16,125 bases of DNA, taken from positions 1 to 16,125 of the forward strand of contig NJED01000027.1 of NCBI GenBank assembly GCA_002254745.1, written 5' to 3'. The notes below the pieces were generated by a model. That model was given only the letters and a program-made list of their open reading frames with translations, did not search any database and was not told where the DNA came from. How positions within the stretch are numbered: the stretch's first letter is position 1; each line of letters begins with the position of its first letter. This document shows, one piece after another, positions 1 through 6,895 of the stretch. The translations under genes were made by a program, and so were the position numbers. Source of the DNA: Desulfurococcales archaeon ex4484_217_1. Lineage in GTDB: Archaea; Thermoproteota; Thermoprotei_A; EX4484-217-1.

Positions 1-115
1 AGCTTCACCAGTTCTAGAACTTCATATACTTTTCTTTTAATTTCCTCCTTAGGTAATCTCCTTATTTTTAAGCCGTAAGCTATGTTATCGAAGACTGTCA
101 TGTGTGGCCATAGAG

Positions 116-303
116 CGTAGTTTTGGAATACCATGCCAGTATTTCTCTTGTAAGGTGGGTCGCTGGTTACATCTTTTTCGTTGAAAAATACTTTGCCTTT
201 ATCGGGCATCGTAGTTTTGGAATACCATGCCAGTATTTCTCTTGTAAGGTGGGTCGCTGGTTACATCTTTTTCGTTGAAAAATACTTTGCCTTTATCAGG
301 CAT
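116..303. repeat. 94-bp direct tandem duplication inside the ATPase gene
   Basis: Copies are 116-209 and 210-303. They differ at one base (204 G versus 298 A), a CCC/CCT proline change on the coding strand and therefore silent. The unit length is 31 codons plus one base, so the second copy throws the ATPase reading frame out. Confidence 0.95.
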
Positions 304-327
304 TTCTAAGCCAGCTATAATTCTTAA

Positions 328-477
328 CGTTGTTGTTTTACCGCATCCGCTAGGGCCTAGGAATGTGAAGAATTCTCCATGCCTAATTTCCAGTGTTATA
401 TTCGTTGTTGTTTTACCGCATCCGCTAGGGCCTAGGAAAGTGAAAAATTCTCCATGCCTAATTTCCAATGTTATATT
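328..477. repeat. 75-bp in-frame tandem duplication that doubles the Walker A segment
   Basis: Copies are 328-402 and 403-477. There are three differences (CTG/TTG Leu, TTC/TTT Phe and ACA/ACT Thr on the coding strand), all silent. Each copy encodes the same 25 residues, starting NITLEIRHGE and ending GPSGCGKTTT. Confidence 0.95.
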
Positions 478-539
478 GTCTGCAGCTACTACTTCGCCAA
501 ACCTCTTAGTTACCTCTTCTAATCTCACATTAACCACTA

Positions 540-2333
540 CTAAACACCTAGGAAAGCTACTCTCTGCTTAAGGATATAGTTGGAAACGGTAATAGCTATT
601 ACCTGTAATGTCATTAGAAGAACACCTAATGCGGCAGCAATGCTTACCGTACCTACAGCATTGAGTAAACGAAAGCTAATATTGCTCCTCCAATAATGTT
701 TGCTGCAAGTAACGGTATGACTATGGTGAAGAATGTCCGTGTCCTACTTGCGCCTAGCGTTTCAGCTGCTTCTTCTAAGCTGACATGTGTTTGCTGTAAA
801 CCCGCGAAAACAGCTCTTGTAGTGAATGGTAGCCTTCTAACAGAGTATGAGAATATGAGTAAAAGCCCTGGGTTAATGAAGGGATCTATTGACGTATTAG
901 AGAAAACGAAGGGATCTATTGACGTATTAGAGAAAACAGTGCCGAAGAACAATAAGTAACCTACGGCTACAATTATTCCGGGTATTGCTATAGGTATGGT
1001 AGCTAGTAAGTCTATAATGTCTTTTCCAGGAATATCCCTTCTTAAGTACAATAACTATTATTGCTAAACTAGCATAGGTTAAACTATTCCTAATGGCTTG
1101 AACAACATCAGACTTCGTAATTAACGCCATTAAAAACTCTCCCGTAAGTTTCGTAGGTAGAACTCCGCTAATAGCCCAGTCCGTTATAGCTAACGTTACA
1201 ACACCTAATTGCGGGAAGGAAGCTACAATAACTAAGGGTACTAAGAATAAGTATATTGCTAGTAGTCCTTTAATACCGGGTTTGCGTACTCTCGGACTCC
1301 AACGCCCGCCTTTAGCTAGCATAGCATATTGTTTCAAAGTAACATACTTCTTTATTGATAAGAACGCTACAGCAGCTAAGCCTAACATTAGAGCTGCTAC
1401 AGCATACGTTACTGGATGGACTTGTTCAAGGGTCATAGCTTTACGGAATTCTTCATAAACATAGAAGGACATTAAACGGTTATGAAGGCCCGTACCAAAA
1501 GCTCCACTTAAACCTATAGGTGCTCCTAAATCTTCTAAGCTAAATATGAATACTAATGTAGCTCCTGCGGCCAATCCTGGCAAAGCTAACGGTAAGGTTA
1601 CTGTTCTAAAGAGCTTAAATCCATGAGCACCCATGTTCTCAGCTTGCTCTTCTAGTGAGGGATCTATGTTAATGAAACTTGATAGCATGTTTAAGTAAAC
1701 TATTGGGAAGAAACTCAATGTTTGAACTAGAATTACAGCAGGTAAGCCTATAATGACTATAGTGTAGTCTGTTAAATGTAAGAGATCTTTAAGTATGTAG
1801 TTTAGTAAACCCCCAGGCCCTATGACTTTACCTATAACATATGCGTTAACGAATGGTGTAGCAAGTAAGGGTATCATAAGCAGTACTCTGAAAATGTTTT
1901 TCCCAGGGAATTCGTAACGTGCCATTATAAACGCAGCTATTAAGCCAAGTATTGACGCGAAAATCATGACTGAAGTCGATACAAATATGGAGTTTAAGAT
2001 GTATCCGAAATCAGGACCCTTACCGCCTATGTACAGGGTCTTTAGCGGTTTAAGAATTCTTGTACCATTAGGTAAAGTTACAAACTTGTGTCTCTCTATA
2101 ACCTCTACCATCGCACCTGTTGGAGGAAACTTAACCATACCAGGACTTAAAAAAGCTTCTTCAAAGTACTTTAGGGACAAGGTGTTTTCATAGATAAATG
2201 CTTTACCTAGAATTGAGGCTATCGGTATTATGAGAAAAATTGTTAAAATAGTTAAAGCTATGATTAACTGTGCGAGTGTTAGTTTATCTAGTTCTCTTTT
2301 TAACCTTGCTATGTCTTTACTACTTAGCTTCAT
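540..2333 (-). pseudogene. Fused double-module ABC importer permease, disrupted at two points
   Basis: Transmembrane channel of the importer, of the ThiP/AfuB/PhnU-like type in which two permease modules are fused. It starts at ATG 2333, 18 bp after the binding-protein stop. Each module keeps an EAA-type loop that docks to the ATPase: EEQAENMGAHGFKLFRTV in module 1 and LEEAAETLGASRTRTFFTIV in module 2. The frame breaks near 1043-1052, between a membrane segment ending IIVIV and the next block, RRDIPGKDIIDLL. It breaks again near 655-666, between AILAFVYS and VGTVSIAAALGVLL. At both joins the conserved spacing looks short, by roughly ten residues at the first and more at the second, which suggests deletions rather than single-base slips. 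A 30-bp in-frame duplication sits at 878-937. The last frame ends at TAG 540-542, next to the ATPase start. Confidence 0.85.
878..937. repeat. 30-bp in-frame tandem duplication in permease module 2
   Basis: Copies 878-907 and 908-937 are identical and add a second VFSNTSIDPF decapeptide in an extracytoplasmic loop. The frame is preserved. Confidence 0.95.
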
Positions 2334-2351
2334 GAACTATGAGCCTCTTTG

Positions 2352-3680
2352 CTAACCTCCTATGAGCGCTAATAGTTCATCAAGTACTTTCTGGTATCTT
2401 TGCTCTGCTGCTATGGTCCATTCGTTTAGCAACGCATTTCTGTAGTTAACATCTTTAATTATTTTCATATTTAGTGTTTTAGCGACTTCCTCACTAAATA
2501 CTAGTTCTTCACCTGTTTCAGGGTTTTTGAATTTAAGCTTCTCTGGATTTGCTAGTTCATCTATGAAGCTATTTAACTGTTCTTCAGTGATTTTACCCGT
2601 AAGAAATGCTAAAGCAAGTTCTCTCCAAACTTCCTGAAGCTTCTCATGGGGCCTAGTTATTGTTGCGTAGAAGAACCATCTTAGAGCTTCTTCGTAGCTT
2701 AAGGCTAGCTCGTCGCTAAACTTTATTACTGCAGCTTCTAATGTTTCTTCGTAAGCTCTTTTTAGGTCTGGTCGTTTCTGTCCTTCAGGTGTTTCGAAAA
2801 CTTTAGGGTTAACGGGCATTCTGTTTATGTTTGGATGCATCCATATTGTCTGCCCTTCAGGACTTAAAACCCAAGCTATGAATGCTTGAGCTGCTTCAGG
2901 ATGTTTGCTCGAATACACTAATGCTATTGGATCCCCGTTAACTATAGTTCCATCCATTGGGAGCTTGTACTCACACTGTTCGGGGTTTTGTAGCTGAGCT
3001 GTGTAACCGTAGAAGTCTATTGTAATTCCTACTGCAACATCTCCTCTAATTGCTGCGTCTCTTACTAACCCTGATTCATCGTAGATTCTTGCATTTGCAC
3101 CCATAAGTGTTATTATTTTCCATCCCTCAACCCATCCATAAGCCTGTACTATTATTTCATACATTCTAGTGTTACTAGTGCTCTTAGTAGCATCAGCTAC
3201 TCCAACGCTAGGTGTTGGTAATGTTATAGCGAAGTCGGGGCTTGCTAGGTCCTTCCATGCTGTAGGTGTTGGTAGCCCATATTCTGATAGTTTTTGCTTG
3301 TTTATTGTGAACCCGAAAGATGCTATAGCAGCTGCAATCCATAGGATATTGCCGTTTTTGTCTCTTCTAATCATAGGCGACCCTGAAATTTCCTCTGGAA
3401 TATCCGGTAGTACCTTCATTACTTCATCGCTTGTTATTGGTGCTAGTAATCCCTCCATTATTAACATGTCAAATAATGTTGGCCCTCCGCCCCATGCAAC
3501 GTCTATTTCTCTTCCAGGCTTTTCAGCTAAAGCTTTAATAGTGTCTATCCATTGGCTCGGATCTATAGGTAACCACTTAATATCAACAATATTATACTTC
3601 TTAGCTAGTTCGCTTTGCAAGAACCTTTCTTTAGCAACATCCAGTATGTCGTAGGGGTGTCTCGTAATTACTCTGAGCAC
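2352..3680 (-). CDS. ABC importer extracellular solute-binding protein (periplasmic-binding-protein fold, AfuA/PhnS-like); native N-terminus probably upstream
   Basis: Captures the substrate outside the cell and delivers it to the permease. The 442 residues begin at a GTG with RVITRHPYDILDVAK, which looks like the first strand of a type II binding domain. Other family-like segments are IDVAWGGGPTLFDML, TPTAWKDLASPDF and HPEAAQAFIAWVLSPEGQ. The substrate cannot be read from sequence: Fe3+, thiamine, phosphonates and small organic ions are all used by relatives. The first GTG is probably not the true start. In the same frame upstream lies a Pro/Ser/Thr-rich linker (PSPSPSPTPGG) and then a hydrophobic anchor, separated by an in-frame TAA at 3720-3722. 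As written, the domain would be made without an export signal. It is first in the operon, followed by permease and ATPase. Confidence 0.85.
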   Translation of the reverse strand: MLRVITRHPYDILDVAKERFLQSELAKKYNIVDIKWLPIDPSQWIDTIKALAEKPGREIDVAWGGGPTLFDMLIMEGLLAPITSDEVMKVLPDIPEEISGSPMIRRDKNGNILWIAAAIASFGFTINKQKLSEYGLPTPTAWKDLASPDFAITLPTPSVGVADATKSTSNTRMYEIIVQAYGWVEGWKIITLMGANARIYDESGLVRDAAIRGDVAVGITIDFYGYTAQLQNPEQCEYKLPMDGTIVNGDPIALVYSSKHPEAAQAFIAWVLSPEGQTIWMHPNINRMPVNPKVFETPEGQKRPDLKRAYEETLEAAVIKFSDELALSYEEALRWFFYATITRPHEKLQEVWRELALAFLTGKITEEQLNSFIDELANPEKLKFKNPETGEELVFSEEVAKTLNMKIIKDVNYRNALLNEWTIAAEQRYQKVLDELLALIGG

Positions 3681-3800
3681 TATACCTCCAGGCGTAGGTG
3701 AGGGACTAGGTGACGGTAGTTACAGGACAGGACCTAGTAGAGAGTATGCTGCTGCAACCACTGCTATGATTACTAGGGTTACAATTATAACTACCCCCAA
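3681..3800 (-). other. Detached N-terminal anchor and linker of the solute-binding protein
   Basis: From TTG 3800 the frame encodes a 26-residue hydrophobic segment containing VVIIVTLVIIAVVAAAYSLL. It reaches TAA at 3720-3722 and continues in the same frame into a Ser/Pro linker and the binding domain. An anchor followed by a Pro/Ser/Thr linker is the common design of archaeal binding proteins. A five-base repeat (AGGAC AGGAC, 3724-3733) lies next to the stop. Either the gene is broken here or the sequence has a local error. The anchor assignment is an inference from hydrophobicity and frame. Confidence 0.6.
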
Positions 3801-3870
3801 GAAATAACAGAGTTAAGACTGATATAATGGTTTCTGTTAATACTACGTTTTTACCTACGTCTTGAAATTC

Positions 3871-3880
3871 ATTTAAACTT
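3871..3880 (-). promoter_or_regulatory. Candidate TATA box for the ABC importer operon
   Basis: On the minus strand this reads AAGTTTAAAT, a good archaeal TATA-like element. It lies about 70 bp before the TTG at 3800, in the region between the two divergent transcription units. Initiation would be expected near 3847. Confidence 0.4.
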
Positions 3881-3992
3881 AAACAGGGTTTGTTATAGGG
3901 CATTAAGAGTTTCTTGAAAGTTTCCATATGGAAAAAGTTAAAACAGTCAGTATTAACTATAACACATAGAGCTAATTTTGGGGTTAGTGTTT

Positions 3993-5156
3993 ATGAGGAA
4001 AATATTAACAGGGCTTATAGTATTATCTCTTCTACTACTTCTAGTATCGGCGGTACATGTGGCAAGAGCAGAGAAACCATTGGTCGTAGTGGTTGCGCAT
4101 GGACTACTTGAGGAAGATATTCAGCTGACCTATATGATGGGTAATATTACTGAGGTTGATTGGAAAGTTATAATGGAAACAATAACGTATGAGGATATTA
4201 AAGACGCTGACATGCTAATTTACGTTCAAGTAGATACGGGGATCGAAATAACCGATGAGGAACTAGCTGCTATTAAGAAATGGTTTGACCAGGGAGGTAA
4301 AACATTATGGGTTACAGGCGAGAGCGACTACAAAGGCGACCACTTAAGAATACCGAACACCAACAAGATTCTCGAAGCAGTAGGCTCGGTGCTAAGAAAT
4401 GATCACGCTGAAGCTGTTGATAGAGTAAGCAACTGTGGCGCATCATACAGAGTAGCAGCGCTGATTAAACCAGACCCCGAATTAGCATATCTAGGCGTAG
4501 GAGTAGGGAGACCTGTACTTTTCCACGGACCCGGCATTGTAGCACTCTACGTTAATGGCGAATGGAAACCACTATACGGTATAGGCGACAAGCCTGTAGA
4601 GAACGTTTACAGAATAGCTATAACTTCAGAAGGAGGGGCAATATCGGAATTCGTAGAACCTCTACCTTATGCTTATGAAGTTGGTGAAGAAGGAGTATTT
4701 ACGCTAATGGCTGCGGAGTTCATGGACAATGATAACATCGTTATTCTAAGCGTAGAAGCTCCCTTCGACCACTACAGAGGAATGTGGACTACAGAATACC
4801 ATGAGGTCGAACTTGATGGCCCGGCTTTTGTAAAGAACATAGTACTGTGGGGTGTAGGTCTATACGGTGAAAGAATACCTGAAGTACTAAAATTGAGAAA
4901 GCAAGTCTCCACTTTAGAGGGGAAAGTTTCGTCATTAGAAAGCGAACTGGAATCTGTAAAGAGCGAACGAGACACATTAGCTTCAGAACTAGACAAGGCT
5001 AAGAGCAGAATCTCAGAACTAGAAGGCCAAGTTAGCGAACTACAATCGGAACTTGAAGCTGTGAAGGGAGCACAACCAACATATCTAGGTGGAGGACTAG
5101 TAGTAGGCTTAATTATAGGTTTAGCTATAGGGTATTTTGTTGGTAGGAGAAAGTAA
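3993..5156 (+). CDS. Secreted membrane-anchored surface protein with GATase-like N-domain and C-terminal coiled coil
   Basis: From ATG 3993 this gives 387 residues. The start follows a GGGG stretch about nine bases upstream; GTG 3987 and TTG 3978 are in-frame alternatives. It opens with a signal peptide (KILTGLIVLSLLLLLVSA, likely cleavage after ARA). A globular region of about 270 residues follows. Its first part has strand and helix patterns resembling glutamine-amidotransferase-like or ThuA-like folds (VVVVAHGLLEED, ITDEELAAIKKWFDQGGKTL), but no catalytic triad is evident. Next comes a 60-residue heptad coiled coil (LEGKVSSLESELESVKSE and onward). A glycine-rich transmembrane helix and an RRK tail close the protein. 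This architecture fits a protein displayed outside the membrane on a stalk. It is divergent from the ABC importer, so a link to substrate capture is possible but unproven. I do not recognise a named family. Confidence 0.8.
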   Translation: MRKILTGLIVLSLLLLLVSAVHVARAEKPLVVVVAHGLLEEDIQLTYMMGNITEVDWKVIMETITYEDIKDADMLIYVQVDTGIEITDEELAAIKKWFDQGGKTLWVTGESDYKGDHLRIPNTNKILEAVGSVLRNDHAEAVDRVSNCGASYRVAALIKPDPELAYLGVGVGRPVLFHGPGIVALYVNGEWKPLYGIGDKPVENVYRIAITSEGGAISEFVEPLPYAYEVGEEGVFTLMAAEFMDNDNIVILSVEAPFDHYRGMWTTEYHEVELDGPAFVKNIVLWGVGLYGERIPEVLKLRKQVSTLEGKVSSLESELESVKSERDTLASELDKAKSRISELEGQVSELQSELEAVKGAQPTYLGGGLVVGLIIGLAIGYFVGRRK

Positions 5157-5210
5157 AAAATAAATCAATCAATTTCCTCTTTTTATTAATCTTAACTTTC
5201 TTAAGTTCAT
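5157..5210 (+). terminator. T-rich run after the surface-protein gene, possible archaeal terminator
   Basis: A pyrimidine-rich tract with five consecutive T residues (about 5180-5184) lies some 25 bp after the stop codon. Archaeal termination commonly uses such U-runs. No hairpin is evident. Confidence 0.35.
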
Positions 5211-5350
5211 TCTTAGAAAAATTCCTTAATAATCAAATAGCTATATTAACATTTAAAACTGAACTACTCTTACTGGGGTCTTAGAAAAATTCCTTAATAA
5301 TCAAATAGCTATATTAACATTTAAAACTGAACTACTCTTACTGGGGTCTT
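5211..5350. repeat. 68-bp perfect tandem duplication in the surface-protein/tRNA-His gap
   Basis: Copies 5211-5278 and 5279-5346 are identical, and four further bases (TCTT) begin a third copy. The unit is AT-rich and carries a TATA-like ACATTTAAAAC. It lies in the 300-bp gap at 5157-5457, where I see no coding sequence and no recognisable RNA gene. The rest of the gap (5351-5457) shows no clear structure. Confidence 0.95.
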
Positions 5351-5457
5351 GTAAGGAATGGTTCGATCCCGGTGAAGGTAAAAAGAAGTCTAGGTGTTTA
5401 GGTAATTGTAAAACCATAGAGGAAATTCTGGGAAAAACTAAGTGTGGTAGGGGGTTG

Positions 5458-5551
5458 TGGGACCGCCGCCGGGATTTGAACCCGGGACCTCCGGATCCAC
5501 AGTCCTCCGGATCCACAGTCCGGCGCTCTCCCAGACTGAGCTACGGCGGCC
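5458..5551 (-). tRNA. tRNA-His (GTG anticodon), with an extra 16-nt duplicated anticodon segment
   Basis: Read on the minus strand, the acceptor stem is GCCGCCG/CGGCGGT, the D-arm is GCTC...GAGC, the T-arm is CCGGG-TTCAAAT-CCCGG, and a CCA is encoded. Histidine identity is supported by the loop CTGTGGA (anticodon GTG), by an encoded G at -1 (5551) and by C73 opposite it (5461). The first acceptor pair would be G-U. The anticodon arm is present one and a half times because of a 16-bp tandem duplication (5489-5520). Without one copy, the tRNA is a normal cloverleaf. With it, the transcript needs removal of 16 nt to function. See the separate repeat entry and finding. Confidence 0.85.
5489..5520. 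repeat. 16-bp perfect tandem duplication in tRNA-His
   Basis: Copies 5489-5504 and 5505-5520 (plus strand CTCCGGATCCACAGTC) cover the anticodon loop and the 3' side of the anticodon stem. The unit includes the palindrome CCGGATCC. Confidence 0.95.
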
Positions 5552-5664
5552 TCGTTGTGTCACACCAAATTATAGTATTTATAGTAGGTTTTTAAATGTT
5601 AATCTGCAGTTCCAAATAGGAAGGAGAAAAACACCCTACTTTATTGGAGGCTTAAAAGACCTCC

Positions 5665-5720
5665 ATAGCTCCAATGTTTCTCTTCTTTTAATATAGCTCC
5701 AATGTTTCTCTTCTTTTAAT
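5665..5720. repeat. 28-bp perfect tandem duplication across the 3' end of the KH-protein gene
   Basis: Copies 5665-5692 and 5693-5720 are identical. Because 28 is not a multiple of three, the duplication creates the present stop at 5688-5690. With one copy the frame would run to TAG 5636-5638. Confidence 0.95.
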
Positions 5721-6263
5721 TTCCCTCATTGCTCTTTCAAGAAACCTGTAAACGGAGGAGTGTCTTTGCCCTCTAATAAGCATTTCAATAGCTTCTCTTG
5801 CTACATTAGCATGTTCGTAGCTTCCTATTATGGCTACGTATGATTCTTTTACTGAAATATATGTTCCCGTCATTTCCTCTAGAGTTTTCCGTGCTTTACC
5901 GTGTTCACCTATGATTCTAGCCTTTACCCTAGCTATGTGGTTTGGTTTGTCACCTACATAGTTTTTCAAATCTATAACTATTAGTACTTGGTCTTCTTCT
6001 AGTACCCTGAAAGCTCTCTCAGAGCTGAAGCCGTAGGCTATTGCCATGACGAAGTCTTTTGCTTTAAGCAAATTAACAGGGTTAACGTTTGCACCTTCAG
6101 GCTCTATTATCACAGTTCCATTAACACTGTCAACTGTTATTCTTGTCCGGGTTCTCCTCATTAACTCTTTCTTTACCTCACCCTGTCTCCCTATTAACAC
6201 ACCTATTCTCTCTACAGGGATTTTAGTGTAAATCTTAGTTACCCTGGGTTCTACGGTACTCAT
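5688..6263 (-). CDS. Archaeal Pno1/Dim2-like KH-domain RNA-binding protein
   Basis: RNA-binding protein expected to bind the 3' end of 16S rRNA during small-subunit maturation, the role of eukaryotic Pno1 (Dim2). It has two KH modules. The first has its GxxG loop at residues 25-28 (GVLIGRQGEVKKEL). The second is at 119-122 (ARIIGEHGKARKTLEEMTG), followed by the family's characteristic C-terminal helices (GQRHSSVYRFLERAMREIKR). The start ATG overlaps the Rio1 stop by one base (TAATG), so translation is probably coupled. The pairing with Rio1 is meaningful, since both act in late 40S/30S maturation in eukaryotes. The 28-bp duplication truncates the end: the sequence now closes ...ETLELY, whereas a single copy would give ...ETLELWRSFKPPIK, about 199 residues in all. 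Confidence 0.9.
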   Translation of the reverse strand: MSTVEPRVTKIYTKIPVERIGVLIGRQGEVKKELMRRTRTRITVDSVNGTVIIEPEGANVNPVNLLKAKDFVMAIAYGFSSERAFRVLEEDQVLIVIDLKNYVGDKPNHIARVKARIIGEHGKARKTLEEMTGTYISVKESYVAIIGSYEHANVAREAIEMLIRGQRHSSVYRFLERAMREIKRRETLELY

Positions 6264-6895
6264 TACTCTAACCTCTTACCAGTAATTTCTTCAAGTAGCT
6301 CATTTAAATTATGTGTTTCTATTCCTACTTCATCCCTAAAATATCTAATAATGTTTTTAATATCCCTTAATAGAAAATACATTGCCATCGGGTGGTCCAA
6401 GGTAACTGCTTGGCTAACATCAATTATTACAGGTTCACCATCATAAAGCATTATGTTGTACTCGCTTAAATCGGCATGAACAAGCTTAGCCTTATTATAC
6501 ATGAGCTTCATGTAGTAGACTATCTTCTCGTATATTTCAACATATTCTTCATCTGTAAGTCTTACTTCCTTTAAAAGCGGCGCTCTAATACCATTTTCCC
6601 CAATAAACTCCATAACCAAAATATTTCTATAAGCATAATATGGTTTAGGCACTCTTATACCAGCCTCGTACATTCTCTTCAAATTCTTATACTCCTTTTG
6701 AACCCACTTCAAAATAAGTTTCCTAAGGTCCCCGCTTACGGATTCGAATCTAGGATCTCCTATAATGTACTGTCTTATGCTTTTCCTGAACTCAGCAGTT
6801 GTTGTTAAGTATATTTTTACTGCTACATCTTCACCTCTCCTATTTTTAGCCCAGTATACTCTCGCCTCCTTTCCTGCGCTCACAACGCCGAACAT
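6263..6895 (-). CDS. rio1: RIO1-type atypical serine kinase/ATPase; true N-terminus probably extends to about 7029
   Basis: Atypical protein kinase/ATPase acting in late small-ribosomal-subunit maturation. The nucleotide loop is VSAGKEARVYWA (residues 6-17). The ATP-anchoring lysine is in VAVKIY (K27), the catalytic loop is HADLSEYN (D142, N147), and the metal-binding aspartate is in IIDVSQAV (D159). From ATG 6895 there are only 210 residues, shorter than typical archaeal Rio1 of about 250-260. The same frame continues upstream without a stop to about 7021 and encodes the missing N-terminal domain (DYYEVVEEVFDTPTLLALYH, then IIRGGYINK). No ATG, GTG or TTG lies in that stretch. Removing two bases from the TATA run at 7015-7020 would join it to GTG 7029, four bases after the aIF1A stop, giving 254 residues. 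Rio1 is followed by the KH gene with a one-base overlap. Confidence 0.92.
   Translation of the reverse strand: MFGVVSAGKEARVYWAKNRRGEDVAVKIYLTTTAEFRKSIRQYIIGDPRFESVSGDLRKLILKWVQKEYKNLKRMYEAGIRVPKPYYAYRNILVMEFIGENGIRAPLLKEVRLTDEEYVEIYEKIVYYMKLMYNKAKLVHADLSEYNIMLYDGEPVIIDVSQAVTLDHPMAMYFLLRDIKNIIRYFRDEVGIETHNLNELLEEITGKRLE

Larger units (their letters stand above)
1..537 (-). pseudogene. ABC importer ATP-binding subunit, N-terminal part, frame broken by tandem duplications, runs off the window
   Basis: This would be the ATPase that powers the importer encoded upstream on the same strand. It starts at GTG 537, two bases after the permease stop, so the genes look co-transcribed. Reading on, one sees the N-terminal strand, Walker A (GPSGCGKTTT), then FQNYALWPHMTVFDN around the Q-loop. 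Signature and Walker B would lie outside the window. Two tandem duplications interrupt it. A 75-bp in-frame one repeats about 25 residues including Walker A. A 94-bp one, not a multiple of three, shifts the frame so translation ends at about residue 112. Removing one copy of each restores a normal continuous N-terminus of the COG3842-type ATPase family. Either the gene is a recent pseudogene or the assembly is wrong here; the sequence alone cannot decide. Confidence 0.85.

Noticed and set aside
116..477. Adjacent direct repeats considered as a CRISPR or minisatellite array
   Set aside because: Each unit occurs only twice, without spacers, and lies within a recognisable ABC ATPase gene.
3169..3654. 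Plus-strand open frame of 161 codons
   Set aside because: It is antisense to the solute-binding protein and shows no independent signal or ribosome site.
3706..3927. Open frame of 73 codons upstream of the binding-protein gene on the minus strand
   Set aside because: It overlaps the hydrophobic anchor in another frame, has no family-like pattern and reads through the promoter region; the anchor frame explains the sequence better.
5360..5372. GGTTCGATCCCGG, resembling a tRNA T-arm, near tRNA-His
   Set aside because: Only two or three stem pairs form, there is no acceptor or anticodon arm, and no integrase gene is nearby; not enough for a tRNA remnant or attachment site.
5457..5696. Plus-strand open frame across tRNA-His and the spacer
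   Set aside because: Its first half is the complement of the tRNA; such frames are typical artefacts over GC-rich tRNA genes.
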